Notes: generated by a model not told the origin, from the sequence alone. 64,000 nucleotides of DNA from Isoetes taiwanensis (GCA_021234155.1 JAJEKV010000002.1:34824128-34888127), one strand, 5' to 3'. Positions 31,708 to 44,590 are shown, counted from the stretch's first letter. Translations and numbers: made by a program.

Positions 31708-34700
31708 ATGGCGTTGGATGTGCAGCCGATCCTAGCAGAATGTCGAACCTCTGGCGACAGAGCTTATGCAGTATTCAAGGGGTTGCTTGAAGAGCTTCAT
31801 CATCCTGAGACTCGTGCCAATGCTCGTCGTGTCTTGGCAGCTTTGGAACGGCATACTTACCAAGAGCTAAATGACGCCAATTGCCTTGAAACTTACCATT
31901 TTAGAATCCATGAGCTTGTTCTTTCGGATTATGAAGGTAGATCATATTTAGATTTCTTTCTTGCCATGAAAGGATTTTTTTAAGGAATCAGCAATGCCAG
32001 CAGATTTAGGAGATTAAGTCTTTGATGGGAGAATGTTTTTGCTAGCCCATTTTAAAATAATAAGTATTGATTGGCTTGCCCAATGCTGTAAATTTTGAAA
32101 TGAGACTAAACTTTGGATTGTTTTTTTTCTGAGCTTGGTAATAGTCATGTGTTCACATGCATATAAGAAGTCTCTGGTTCTCAGGTTTCAGCCAAAACAG
32201 ACAGAAGCTTACCTTACTGGAGCTTCCCAGCATATTTATTCCGGAGGATTGGTCGTTCACCTTTTTTGAAGGCATCAATAGGCTTCCAGACGTTGGATTT
32301 CAGGGACGTGATGTTGCAGAGCTGGGTTGTGGAAATGGTTGGGTATCCATAGCTATAGCTGAGAAGTGGTCACCTAGAAAAGCAAGTACCTTCTGTCAAA
32401 CTTATAGTTAAAGGATTGTGCATTTGCTGACTTGGAACATGGTAACATAGGTCTATGGGCTAGATATCAATCCGAGGGCAATAAAAGTGGCTTGGATAAA
32501 TTTGTACCTAAATGCCCTTGACAATGAAGGATCACTGGTCATGGATCATGAAGGCAAATCCTTGCTTGATCGAGTTGAATTTCATGTGTCAGATCTGCTG
32601 AGCCACTGTAGAGAGCACAAGATTATGCTTGACCGCATAGTTGGCTGCATACCACAGGCAAATGAACTTATGTCCTATTAGATTGTTTCTTATTATTCTT
32701 TTTGTATGAACCCTTTAAAATCGAGTGTTTGACAAGTACAATCTTCAATTATTGTCGTTATATAGGTTCTCAGTCCGGATCCAGAAGCAATGCTAAAAAT
32801 TGTATCTGAAAATGCGAGTGAAGAGTTCTTGTATTCTCTGAGCAACTACTGCGGACTTCAGGTACATTTCATTCTTAATGAAGGGATCTAAATTCATATG
32901 ATACAAAGCTGCAATGTAGGCTTATGTCTCAAGAAGATTCATATTGTTTCACCAGCTATAGAAAGTAGCAACTCTGTTTTAACTGTCACTGATGACAGCA
33001 AGCAATTTCGTAGGTCACTGCTTAATGAATAAGTATAAAACTTTAGAATTGGCACTAGAACAGTCTTGTTGGAAGCTTAAACCACCTAATGGCCTTATTG
33101 GTTGTTTGGTTCAGGGTTTTGTTGAAGATCAATTTGGCCTTGGTCTGATAGCACGGGCTGCAGAGGAAGGCATTGGAGTCATCAGGCCTACAGGAACAAT
33201 GATCTTTAACATTGGCGGTCGGCCAGGTCAAGCTGTATGTGAAAGATTGTTTAAGAGAAGAGGATTTCAAATCACAAAGCTGTGGCAAACCAGGGTAAAT
33301 CAGGTAGGCTGATGATAGCTAATCCGTTCACGCATCTTCACTTCTTTTGGACATATTATCAACCTTATTTTATTTACAGGCTGCTGATACAGATATCCTG
33401 GCCCTTGTTGAGATAGAGAAAACTAGTCGTCACCGTTTTGAGTTTTTTATGGGTCTGCACTGTGAAGAACCTATTTCTGCACGTACAGCTTGGGCGTACT
33501 CAAAAGCTGGAGGGCAGATATCACATGGATTGTCTGTTTATCAGTGTCTGATGGAACATCCAAATGAGGTACATGTTAACCAATTTGGAGGCATGTCATG
33601 TGAGAGAAATGCAGGTTAACAAAATCCATCTATGCAGATCAAGACCATATTTAAGTTCTTAAGTAAAGGCAGCCTGGAAGCTCGTGGAGCTCTAGACTTG
33701 GCATTTGATGATCAGTCAGTTAGTGAAGAGAAAATACCTTTCCTTGCACACTTAGCAACGTCATTGGAGGGTCGTTCAACTTTCCCTTATGAGCTACCAG
33801 CTGGTAGTCTGCGTTTTCGTAAACTTATAGCTGGGTTTTTACGTATTTATCATAATATTCCTCTTGCTGCTGAGGTAAATCATTTCTTTTCGACATCTAG
33901 ATTACAATACTTACTTTATATATCTGTAATGCAATAAGTGACTTTATATATGTAATGCAATAAGTCGCCTGCACCTACGAAGACATGATTGGCACATATT
34001 CTATTTTAGGCCTTGAACCTTATCAAGACCTATACGCTATTGGCTCAATATCTTAAATAAGAAAAATCCTAAAAAAACGTGAAACTCTGCACAATCAGCA
34101 TTTTTTGTGGAAGCTATTTATCTTGTAGCCAAATGAGTAAGCAGAGATACAAATCTTAACGGTCTTAAGTGTTTTTGTGTCTTGTTGAAGATAATGTTTC
34201 TACAGGTCTACCTGGACGTATTTGACATGGTCATTGATGTAACTTCTTTTCGCAGAATGTAGTTGTGCTGCCATCAAGACCTGTTCTCATCGAGAACATC
34301 TTACATCTTTTCCATCCAAACCTTGCTCTGATTGAAAGCAGCCTTACAAGGTGGTTACCTAAGAAATGGCTCACAGTCTTGCCAAATGAGGTTTCAACTA
34401 AACATTTAGGAAAATTTATTTTTGCAATATAATCTCAGTTGATTCTATATATGTACCCTGTTTCATGAGTTGAGTTTGCATGCGACCTTCGATGTTGTAA
34501 TATTCGGATTTTCTATTGCAGGAAGCTCTTACTTCAGAACAGGATGGATATGTGCCCAGCTCCTCAGTTGCAGTTATAGAAGCACCCCACTCAGCAGATC
34601 TTCTCATACAGCTTATAAGGAAACTAAGACCTCAAGTTGTAATAACCAGCCTTGCAGATTTTGAAATGCGCACTTCCACAGCATTTGACCAGCTTCTAAA

Positions 34701-36529
34701 TGAATGCGCCAGTGTTAATGCTAGGCTCTTTCTAGATATTTCTGACCATATTGAATTCTCTAGCACTCCTGGTACAAATGGAGTGCTGCAATATTTGGCA
34801 GCCCATCCTCTTCCATTGCATGCCACCATAATCTGTGGTCTTGTCAAAAACAAGGTAAGTCGATTCCATGTGGTACATGATAGTAGTCATGTTTGTCTTA
34901 TAACAAAAACAAGATGAACATCTTATTTGACTGTGACTGCAATCCAGGTGTACTCTGATTTGGAAGTTGCTTTCATGCTATCAGAAAACAAAGATATGCT
35001 TCATGCAATGGCACTTACAGGCAGTCTCATGAATGGAAGGACAGCCGTAGTTAGCCAGTTCTATTATGGATGCTTGCTGCATGAGCTCCTTAGTTTCCAG
35101 CTTCCTGACAGGCATATTACTGCACAGGTCTTCATTATATGCTGTTCTTGTGTTTTGCTTTACCATTATGTTAATATCTGCAAATATTTGAACCAACTCA
35201 ATTTGTCTTTTCAGAGGAAGCCTCAAAAAGAAGTAAAATCAAGCCTTATCAAGTTTGCAGAAGGTGCTCAGACGGCTATGGCTGAAGCAGAATTATCAAG
35301 TACCTGCTCTAAATCTAGTATAATACACATGGATTTTGACATCAATGAACTCCCAGTCCCCTTGGAAGTCAAGTTACTCGTTTTTGAAGGATTTGCAAGG
35401 CAGAACATCAGTGATATGGAAATGGACCCTACAGCAGAAATCTTAGAATTTGTAAACACAAAATTTGGCCTTGGGTCAGACTTTTGCACTGAAGTGGTTC
35501 TTAGTGACAGTTATATATCGTTGTTTACAAAGATAATACGACCATGCAAGGAGGAAAATGGTACTCTGTTTTTCCCTATGGGATGCAGTGGAACTTACGT
35601 TTCAGCAGCAAAAATTTCTGGATGTTAAAGTCAAAGAAATCCCTACTAGAGCAGAAAACTCCTATAAAGTAACCCCAGTAGAAATCCATCAATTCATTGA
35701 GGGTGTTCAAAATCCATGGCTCTATATTTCGGGGCCCACTGTTAACCCAACTGGAATGTTATATACAGCCGAGGATATCTCCAATCTGTTGTCTATATGT
35801 AAGGACTATGGAGTACGAGTGATAATTGACGCAACTCCTTTCTGGCCTAGAGTATAACAGCCGTTCTCAGTTAAATTGGAATCTGCAACAGGCTGGGGGT
35901 ATATTTGCTCTTGTTGGGGGGTTCTCCACAGAGTTGATGACTGGGGGGCTTGAGTTTGGATTTGCAGCTTTTAATAGTTCCATCTTTCTTGAGGCATTCA
36001 AAGATGCGCCGAGCCTGAGCAAACCCCATTGTACACTAAAGTATGCCATTAAAAAACTATTAAGCATGCAGAAATCTTCTGTACTTCAAGATGGCCTTAA
36101 AGGACAGCAGACTATCCTAAGGAAAAGGGTTGAGCAAATGAGAAAGGTATGATCGATCTGAATGTATGTAAAATTTCTCTTATAGGTTACTTACTGATTA
36201 TTTACTCATGACATTTGAATGTTAGGTTCTGTCTGAATGTGGGTGGGAAATAATTGTACCTCTAGGAGGGGTATCTCTTCTGGCCCGGGCCTGTTGCCTA
36301 TGAAGGAAAGGCTGTCACTTATGACGATGCAGCTGGTTTGACAAGAACTGTAAGTCTAAACAGTGAAAATATCAAGCATGCAATTTACAGTATAACAGGT
36401 CTATGCATCAGTAGCAGTGCTTGGACTGGAATTCCGAATCATTGTCGGTTTGCAATTGCTGTCGAGGAAGAGAAGTACCAGGTTGCTCTGGAGTCTTTAC
36501 AAACTTTCAAGACTTTCGTACTTGGATAA
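31708..36529 (+). CDS. MMT: Methionine S-methyltransferase
   Basis: Transfers methyl from AdoMet to methionine, giving S-methylmethionine, in the cytosol; this is the synthesis arm of the plant SMM cycle. Twelve exons are proposed: 31708-31936, 32185-32381, 32451-32657, 32766-32861, 33115-33303, 33380-33568, 33638-33874, 34256-34390, 34522-34854, 34948-35127, 35215-36146 and 36226-36529. The coding length corresponds to about 1074 residues, the usual size. The methyltransferase domain has motif I VAELGCGNGW at residues 120-129 and, before it, SIFIPEDWSFTF. Later conserved blocks are NASEEFLYSLSNYC, GFVEDQFGLGLIARA and SRHRFEFFMGL. The second half resembles PLP-dependent aminotransferases (ISGPTVNPTG). 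Introns 2 and 3 use GC donors. Three one-base frame breaks lie at about 35610, 35840 and 36286, with conserved sequence continuing after each. Either a young pseudogene or consensus errors. Confidence 0.93.
32382..32450 (+). other. MMT intron 2, GC-AG type
   Basis: A 69-base intron. Exon 2 ends with a Lys codon before GCAAGT and exon 3 begins after ATAG. Homology across the join (...SPRK then VYGLDINPRA) places the border exactly. A GT donor four bases downstream would break the frame. Confidence 0.75.
32658..32765 (+). other. MMT intron 3, GC-AG type
   Basis: A 108-base intron. Exon 3 ends VGCIPQ at CCACAG, followed by GCAAAT. Exon 4 resumes VLSPDPEAM after TATAG. No GT close by preserves the protein. 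Confidence 0.72.
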
Positions 36530-36799
36530 CTGCAATCTTAACTTTGTTATATTGATTTTTTGTTGAATCTTTCATATAAATAATACGTCATTAGACACCT
36601 TTGACCATCAACAGAAAGCTTGTTCTAGCATTGTGTCTTGCAAGGATTTATGAAACAAGGGTGCTGCATGCACGGAGGGTTGTCCTCTTGGCCCCCAGGT
36701 GTTTTTACATCTTTTTTGTTTTCATCTCGTTTTTATTGGGACAGTGAACCCGCCAGATCTGGACCATTACATAGACTACCACCACCAAAATGATGGCAT

Positions 36800-37450
36800 T
36801 TAGTAGATACAAGCTTGTATGTAGTTCAAACTATTGTTTCCACCCTCATACCTGGCAGGAACAGCTGTTGTTTTTCGCCTTTTTTACATTCCAGATCAAA
36901 GATGTGTTAAGCCTTCAAACAAAAACGTTCCAGATCAAAGATGGTGAAGCCTTTAAACACTATCTTCAGAACATTCCTTAGTGGTTGTGCATTCTAGATC
37001 TATCTTAAGAACATTCCCTATTGCAACCACTAACTAGGATTCACCACTTGCCAAGACTCTATTCACACGCAAGCTCATCTGCGGTAGCAAAGTATTATTC
37101 CCACCTGCTATACCTAGCAGGAAAGAGCTGTTGTTCTTCGATTGAATGTTTCTATACTCTAGATCACTATCTTAAGAACATGCCTTTAATCACTATCTTA
37201 AGAACATGCCTTATTGCAACCACTAACTAAGAAATGCCACCACTTGTACAAGGCTCTATTTACACACAAGCTTATCTGCAGCTCAAACTATTGTTTCACA
37301 CTCATACCTGGCAGGAAGGAGCTGTTGTTCTCTGCGTGGATGTTTCAACCCTCCAAATCAAAGATGGGTTGAGCCTTTAAACACTATCTTAAGAACATCC
37401 GTATAACAACCACTAACTAGGAAATGCCACCACTTGTGAAAACTCTATAA
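36800..37450. repeat. Three degenerate direct copies, 200-260 bp spacing
   Basis: Each copy contains AAGCT-AT-TG-AG, CATACCTGGCAGGAA-GAGCTGTTGTT, ATCAAAGATG-type sequence and CACTATCTTAAGAACAT, followed by CAACCACTAACTAGG. Copies start near 36811, 37071 and 37267. The middle copy has further internal duplication. Confidence 0.6.
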
Positions 37451-37876
37451 GCACTAGGAAAAACAAATGCAAGGACTGAACCTTTTACCTCAAATATTGT
37501 TTGTGGGTTTATCTATAAATCTCTGGTCTCTACCAACACAGTCGTGCTTCGACATTAACAGTATTGCACGAGTCAATATCACATTGTTAGACAAATATTG
37601 AAAATACTCCGTGGCGCAATCCCAAATGCATTACAAATAATAAAAAATGAAATGGCCATTTGCATTATCAATCACCAACTATTGCGAGCACTACTTTGTA
37701 GAGTAGCTGCATATAAAAGTAAAGATAGAAGATGATTAGATTAGAATAGATGGAATTCTTACGTCCAGGAGACCATAGAGGGTTTTGGGATGGTACAAAC
37801 CTAGGGCCTAATTAAGCCCATTTCAATCAAGAGGACTCTCCCCCGTCACAATACAACAAACAACTGAAATATACTA

Positions 37877-37992
37877 CAATATATGTTGAAGCAGCAGCTA
37901 CAGCTACAGGCAACCCAACCAAGAGTTCCGAGATATAGTACAATATATGTTGAAGCAACAGCTACAAACAACCCAACCAAGGGTTCTGAGGC
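37877..37992. repeat. Two-copy tandem repeat, about 65 bp
   Basis: AATATATGTTGAAGCA-CAGCTACA... CAACCCAACCAAG-GTTC occurs at 37877 and again at 37942. Confidence 0.7.
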
Positions 37993-38821
37993 TACTGGTC
38001 GTGAATAATAGGTGTGCCTCTTCTATACACTGTCCATTTTTTTCTTTGGGGGGGGGGGAGGGCATAATTGGCTCAGTGACTCTAATGGCCCACCCCCATT
38101 CAACGACTGAGATCTTCTATATTCAAATTTCCCCCTTTTTTCATATTTTCTTCTCTCTTAAATAACTTTTTTCCACATCCGGGAAATTGCAATCGGACAA
38201 GTGACATTGAAAAATACTTATTCCAAGCTTTCCAACAAATATTTGTTTGCCCTGTTCTGAGTTCATTAGGGCTGCTGACCATTCTTGGGCACCTCAATGA
38301 GCCATTAGGGGCAGAAAAAGGGCCTTGCTTGGAGCTCTGTAACTGGCCATTGAGGGCACCAAATGAAACCATTTTAGGGTCATCAAATAGAGCACATCTC
38401 AGAGCATCGGATGAGCCATTCCTTGCCTCAATCCGAGCAGTAGAGCTCCTCCATCGGACCATTCTCCCGCTAAGTGTGCCATAGGTGGGCACCCCCCTAG
38501 CTGTGCCTCTTGACTTTGCACATTTCCTCATCTAGTTTCCTCATGCCGTCTAGACAACTGCATTGGAAATAGTGAACCATTGGAACAACCTAGAATCAAT
38601 GAATGTTATATAGGAGAAAAACAATAGAACATTGGGCAATCTGGATCTGACAATTGTCCATGAAAGGCTATAAACAAAGTTAAACACGGTTTGTGACAAT
38701 GGGCTCTTGGCTCTTGGATAAGATTATCACTGCTAAACAGCAGCCTTCGATCAATGAATAGGAAATTACACTGACTTTTGGATAGAAAATAATTCATGTT
38801 CTTGATGTCTCTACTTCTGGC

Positions 38822-40303
38822 AAAAATTGTCTGGTGAAAATGATGGATGCCTAGCCCTTAAACATCCAAGTAAATACAAGGAATGGATGGATAAAGGCTT
38901 GTGCACAATTGGTAACATGGTAGATGGTGAGAACTGGAAAACATGGCTGGACATCTCTAGTCTCCTACAAGATATCAGTTCCAATAGAAATATCTACAAA
39001 GCCCTAACAAGGCACAATAGAGGGAGGGGAGCACAGACAGTGGAACAGAACTGGGCCATGGATGGCAAAGGGTATAGTGTGGCTAAAGTTTATTCCTTGC
39101 TGTTGGGAGACCACAGAACTAAAGTTGCCAGTCAATGGGGTTGTACAGAACAGGAAGCCACTCAGGTTATAAGAAAAGGTTGGAAACTTCAATGTGCAAA
39201 GAAGGTTGGTCTTTTCAGATGGCTCCTCCTGAACAAAAGCTTGAAGTCTAATGCTCACAGGGCTAAGTATAATAACCAAAATTCTGACAGATGTCCTTTA
39301 GGCTGTGGCCAAGCCGAGTCCTCTACACACATCTTTATTTGCCCTTGGCTGACCCCCTTTTGGACCTGGATAGGCAATCATATTGATGCAACTCCAGCTG
39401 CTGAACATGATCTTTTTGACTTTCTTGCAAGTTCTTCCTCCTTTGTGGACACAATTAGATCATTATGCCTGTGGGTAATCTGGAAACATAGGAACAATGT
39501 TGCCATTAATCACCACACTCCAGACTTGAACTTTCTTAAGACTACCCTTCAATTGGAGTTAGCAGAAGCAGCCATGGCACATAGAATGAAAAAGGGATGC
39601 AATTATGACAAAAGATGGGATGCCTTGGGCTCTTTTCAAGGGTTCTATGCTTTCTTTTTAGCCTTACTTCAAGAACATTTCTAATGTCTCCGACATGACA
39701 TTATCGGTCAACAAACATCATGAAGGCGCCATGCCCGAGAGGTCCCTAAGATACTGTCCCTATGTCTCACCAGAGGTGCCGGCAGCCCCGCAATGGGTCA
39801 AAACAAAACGATAATGATTCAACCTTATGAAGAAGTACCGAAAGATGATGATATCCGGGTTTTCAAACAGAAATCAAGCCTTATTTTGAGGAGAAACTCC
39901 AAATTTGTATAGGAGCCCCGAATCTTGGATCCTATACATTCTCGATTCCTCCCCTATGGAGCACGGGGAGCTTGATGACCTGCTTTTCATTTACCATTCA
40001 TGCCTCGGCTAGCTTATCTCCTTGGATAGAGTCACAGAAAACTGAAGACTCAGTACACTAGCAGGAATTATCAGAACAAGAGAAACTTAATGCTTTTATA
40101 AATTTGTTTCTGATATTTTGTTAAAAACTTCAATCAGTGTTCTAATCTTAGTAATTATCCTCCTCTGGAGTGTCAAGGCCATTTTCCAATTTGGCCTATA
40201 TCACAGGGTTTCCCCCTGTCTTTTTGTATTACTATGTATTTACATGTAATATAATACTACTGCCGTTTCCACAAAAAAAAAAAAAAAAAAAAAAATTGTC
40301 TGG
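38822..40303 (+). mobile_element. 5'-truncated LINE with poly(A) tail and target duplication
   Basis: The insertion, about 38835-40295, carries the C-terminal end of a non-LTR reverse transcriptase protein, a 3' untranslated region and a terminal A tract. AAAAATTGTCTGG occurs on both sides (38822-38834 and 40291-40303); its five As merge with the tail on the right, so TTGTCTGG is the certain part. The duplication plus tail is the mark of target-primed reverse transcription. Confidence 0.88.
38830..39684 (+). CDS. LINE reverse-transcriptase C-terminus (zf-RVT type)
   Basis: About 280 residues ending at a stop at 39684. Residues about 115-190 hold the plant LINE zinc-binding pattern: GWKLQCAKKVGLFRWLLLNK, then CPLGCGQAESSTHIFICPWL, with Cys and His spaced as in zf-RVT domains, followed by WIWKHRN-like sequence near the end. 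There is no endonuclease or polymerase domain, as expected after 5' truncation. The frame extends left into flanking DNA, so the apparent start has no meaning. Confidence 0.85.
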   Translation, partial: SGENDGCLALKHPSKYKEWMDKGLCTIGNMVDGENWKTWLDISSLLQDISSNRNIYKALTRHNRGRGAQTVEQNWAMDGKGYSVAKVYSLLLGDHRTKVASQWGCTEQEATQVIRKGWKLQCAKKVGLFRWLLLNKSLKSNAHRAKYNNQNSDRCPLGCGQAESSTHIFICPWLTPFWTWIGNHIDATPAAEHDLFDFLASSSSFVDTIRSLCLWVIWKHRNNVAINHHTPDLNFLKTTLQLELAEAAMAHRMKKGCNYDKRWDALGSFQGFYAFFLALLQEHF

Positions 40304-42455
40304 ATCGTCTGTGAGAATGGATCGTGGCTCTGAACTAATTGCTGCTCCCAACACGTAAAAAATAGGTACACAATATTCTGCCCTTACATCCAATGGGACA
40401 TCGCCATGTGGTAGTCTTTCAAAACCAAGATGTCCATTTAGTTACATTCTTATTTTTTTTTACTAAACATTCTGGCTTTTTGGACGACGTTCTTGGCTCC
40501 AACGAATCGTAGCATGCCACGTGGTGCAGAATGTTGTATTCCTGTCTTTCACTTTGCAACAACGTTTCTTTGCCTTGCATTCTACTGTGTCACCACTGCC
40601 TCTGCGCTGACGCGCGTCAACAGTGCTTCCACATCAGAATGCAAGGTAAAGAAACATTCTTGTATACAAGAGGTTGGTCCCTTTTTCAGCGTCTAAACTG
40701 TCGGCTCCTACAGATTTGGTTGCTGCAATGGAAATGCTGCCATGTTGGTACAGCATAGGAAACAAGTCGATGCTATAACTGGCCGTTGATGAACAATTAG
40801 CCAAGGAAGTAGGAAGGCTCAGCTGAAAATTTCGCTTTGAAATTTCCTGCTGACGTGTATGAAATTTTATACCACCTTGAAATTTTGTAGACATGTCGAC
40901 CACGTATGGCGGAGATATAAAAGTCATTTCGGACACTTTCCCTTCCTTTTGCTTGCGTCTTCTTCGATCCGACATGTTGCCGGAGTTTTTGACAAAGATT
41001 TGTAGCATCTTTCTACGAGTATAAGGTCTAATCTTGCTGACTTATAAGCGCCTTGGAGCACCACAGTTTCTTGGTGATTTTGAGGTTTTCTTAAAGTTTT
41101 AGCAATTTACCACAATCTTGGCAAGTTTATGGAGCTTTGGCGAGTCTATGGAGTTTTTGGCAATGATCCGCGAGTCTATAGATCTTTTGGCGATGATTTG
41201 GGAGTTTGTTGTTCTTTGTTGTGCTTTTGTTGCGAGTTGTGGCTACTACGAGGCTTGCATGGGGGAATGAAGCCTTGGATTTGGCTGATTTTACTCTGCC
41301 CAAAAGCTTTGATATGTACAAAATAGATATTTTATCCTTATGGAAGTTCCACTTTGTGGTATATGAATAACAATTTTTTTGCCTCAACTCGATCAAGCAA
41401 GTCAGGTAACTTCCCAATTTAGTTTTGGAAAATGATTTCTTTCTGATTTAGGGTTTTAATTCAGAGTTTGTTTTACCATTTCAGATGCCAAGTTCGGGAG
41501 CAACAACTATTTTCTTATGCAATAACAAGAATGAAGAAGATGAATGGAAAAAAAATCCATATCAATATTGGTTCTTGGGTGACAATGAGGCCAGTTGCAG
41601 GTGGTTAGCATGGTGTGGAAAGGTCTAGACAGTCAGATTGTTCCGCCCATTGGAAGGGACGAATAAAGGAATTTGTGTTTGAATCTGGAAGTAAGACTGT
41701 AATGGATCTGGTTGTGCACCATGTACGACATGGCAAAGGAACCTATTTCAATGAAGCATTACTTTCCTTCATTTGAACCCAATTCTCAAATTTTACCGAT
41801 GTTGTTTCAAATTTATGAGTATAACCAGTGTACTTGAAGTGTCACGAGGAGCTTGAAAGAAAGAGGTACATAGTTTCATGCATATCATTACACTATATCA
41901 GTTAGAGGACTTAGTAGAGGTTGATTTACCAAAATTGAAATTTATAAGAACAGTTTGTTGACCACAAATTATTGACAGTGTACCGAGATTATTTGGGCAG
42001 AGAAGTATTTAAGAAGGCCAGAGAAGTATTTAAGAATCTTAGAAAAAGAGGAGTGAGATGCTCATTTAAAGCGCTTTCTTCCTATCCATGTTCTCTTTTC
42101 TTTCAATCTGAAACTTCAATTTGATTGCTCTCTACGGACTTATGCAATCCGAGATGTATTCCCTAATAGTTTGGAGAGCATATTTTCTGGCAGTGGAAGC
42201 AAAGTGATCATGAAACCGAGTAGCAAATCACAAGGTGCACTCCTGCTAATGCATATTTGTATTTAAACAAGGAGTAGTAAGTTTTAGCATCACTATTTAC
42301 ATTTACATATACTTACGATTTCTATGATTCTCATTGTATTTAATACAATTTGATTTCTATGATGTTAAACAGGTACAAGTTGTGTAAAATGAGATGTTAT
42401 ACATCAATTTCCTTATTGAAAGGAGGCGTGTATGGGAGATCGATCCAACCATCGG
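40304..42455. other. Region without a recognised gene
   Basis: Short frames only; nothing supports a gene, RNA or mobile element. Confidence 0.4.
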
Positions 42456-42459
42456 TCGA

Positions 42460-42800
42460 ATTCTTGAATGGGCGAGCATCGTCTTTCCCTATGCATGCAT
42501 GCATTGCAAGCATTTTCTCGAGGCTCGATTCGCTTTGGGGGTCGCTATTTCTTGCAGGTTCTTCATCGACTTCGCGTCGGCGTTTTCTCCTCTCTCAGCA
42601 GTTCCCTTGACTCCCACCCGCCCTCTCTTCATGTGTATATTATTACAAATGTTGTTTTTTGTCGCGTGGCATGCGTGACCAGCCCCTTGCTCTTTCGAGG
42701 TGTAAATGTTGTTTTGTGTCGCGTGGCATGCGTGACCAGCCCCTCGCTTTTCGAGGTTTTTTCTCTATTGGTTTTTTGTTGGTGATGTGCAGGTTCAGGG
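42460..42800 (+). repeat. Dispersed repeat, copy 1
   Basis: Diverged similarity to 62725-62985, in the same order: GACGAGCAT/ATGCATGC, TCGCTATTT, CTCTCTC-CAG, then TTTTGTTGGTGATGTGC. Inside it GTCGCGTGGCATGCGTGACC occurs twice (about 42660 and 42718), a 57-bp tandem duplication that the other copy lacks. Confidence 0.55.
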
Positions 42801-42849
42801 GTTAGAAACTCGGGCTATAGTTAGCTAAACTATTATCATGCAATATAAC

Positions 42850-44510
42850 TATGACGCCCCCCATCGATTAAAATAGGGAGAAATTCTCCTCCCATGGTGA
42901 CTCCATCACCACGGATAGGCCCCCCGTCCGCTTGTGAAGGCCAAGTGTCTGGGTGAAGGACACGGAGGTGTCATTCATTCTATGCCTTCTATGGGAATCC
43001 TATATAGCGGAAGCCTACATACATGTTAGCACCTGGCAACAATACAAGTAAATAATGTGGCATCAGAAAGGGTGGCCCATCATCATCAATATGAATACAA
43101 TAGAATATCAACATAACAATGGAAATGCACTATAAAAAGGATTCTACCCCAGGCTCAGATTCATGGGGATTAACTGACAGCCAGTGCCTCTGGGATAACA
43201 TCAGACAGAAGTATAACATGGTGTTGGCTGGCATAGAACAATGGCTAGGGTAGTCCACTCCATCCGCCCCCCCCCCAGTGCACTTTTGCAAATAGGCGGA
43301 ATAATTGTAGCCTTCCCGAGACACAATCGTGGAGTCACCCTATGAGACTACCCCCGGTTACATCTCCCTGTCCGATGAGGCAGTCGTGAGACGTCCCCTT
43401 CCTGGGCATGATGGATCCTTGGGTGTGCTAGAGGACATGGGCCATCTCGGTGCACCCGCATCCATACCCGACTAAAACCCCCCAAAATCCATGGGCCACC
43501 TTGGTGCACCCATTGAGTCGAGGTCATCCTTTCGGGACCCGCCCTGCGACGCAGGAGGGGTTAGACCCATACCCGGCCCTCTTCAGTGACTGGCTATAAG
43601 CCTAGCTGATATGGTCTGTGGGGTATGGGATAAAGCCTGGAAGGTTGGGGCCCATTGGATAAAGATTTCCTTGAAGGATCTGCCCTTTTGGTGAGTTGGT
43701 GGGGAGGAATTGATATGGTCTGTGGGGTATGGGATAAAGCCTGAAAGGTTGGGGCACATTGGATAAAGATTTCCTTGAAGGATCCGCCCTTTTGGTGAGT
43801 TGGTTACACTAGAGGTGCTAGTGCATAACACTAGCACACTATGGGAATCCTGTAGCCAAGCTAGGCAAGATCCCACCCCTGTTTCACCATCATACCCGTT
43901 ATCTGGTGCTGAATCACAATGTAGCATCCATAGCCAGGTGGGCTCTTGTGCACAGGCCGCATTTAATGGGATTTAAGGGGTTCTAACTAGGAGCATATCT
44001 AATTCTAGATGGCTTTTAGGTCTTTACTCCCCTTTTATCCATACAACACAGGAGGAACATAACGAGAGCATTCATATCGGATACATCCATCATAATCTCC
44101 ATCTAGAACATAAAATAGAGAGACTACTCATCCATCTAACAAGCAAGGGTTAATTCCTGACTATAATCTCAAGCTAACTAAGCCTACTAAACGGTGTCGG
44201 AGCTAGATCTCCCATCTCTCAGGTTCTCCATGCCCTGGTGGTTGACTAAGCTCCTCCCCCTTCTCCAATTGCCCCCAAAACGAATAGAGGCAAATTGGGG
44301 GGTGGAAACCCCAATTTGGGTGTCCCAAGTTAGCAACTCTTCTTTGCTCAATCTATTTGGGCCAAGTGTCAATGCTAAATTACTTATTATTAAGTAACAT
44401 AGTATTTTAGCCTTTTTAATATTAGGTTAAGCCCTAAATTCGAATTATGGTTTATGGTTAGATTTCCACCTAAATAATTGATGATTTAACATAGCTAATG
44501 TTAGCTTATT
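42850..44510 (-). repeat. Left LTR (3') of the 14.7-kb element
   Basis: Matches 56082-57598 in order from its first bases to GCTAATGTTAGCTTATT. The last roughly 90 bases of the right copy have no counterpart here, so this end is truncated or replaced. It also contains an extra block at 43613-43830. Confidence 0.75.
43608..43805. repeat. 104-bp tandem duplication inside the left LTR
   Basis: GATATGGTCTGTGGGGTATG... to TTTTGGTGAGTTGGT is present twice in a row with few differences. The right LTR lacks this block entirely. Confidence 0.8.
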
Positions 44511-44590
44511 TTCGAGGGAAAAAGGCTGAGAATTAGCATATAGTTAGCTTTGTTGGGAAAACTAGATCTAGTACTGAGTATTGTGAAAGC

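Larger units (their letters stand above)
36530..38821. other. MMT downstream region with repeats, no further gene
   Basis: Holds the degenerate repeats at 36800 and 37877, a poly-G run near 38048-38057, and otherwise unconserved short frames. Confidence 0.4.

Noticed and set aside
38100-38531. A 143-codon minus-strand frame as a gene
   Set aside because: It has repeated SAPNGS/FGALNG-like short units and no domain; it is more likely a repeat read through by chance.
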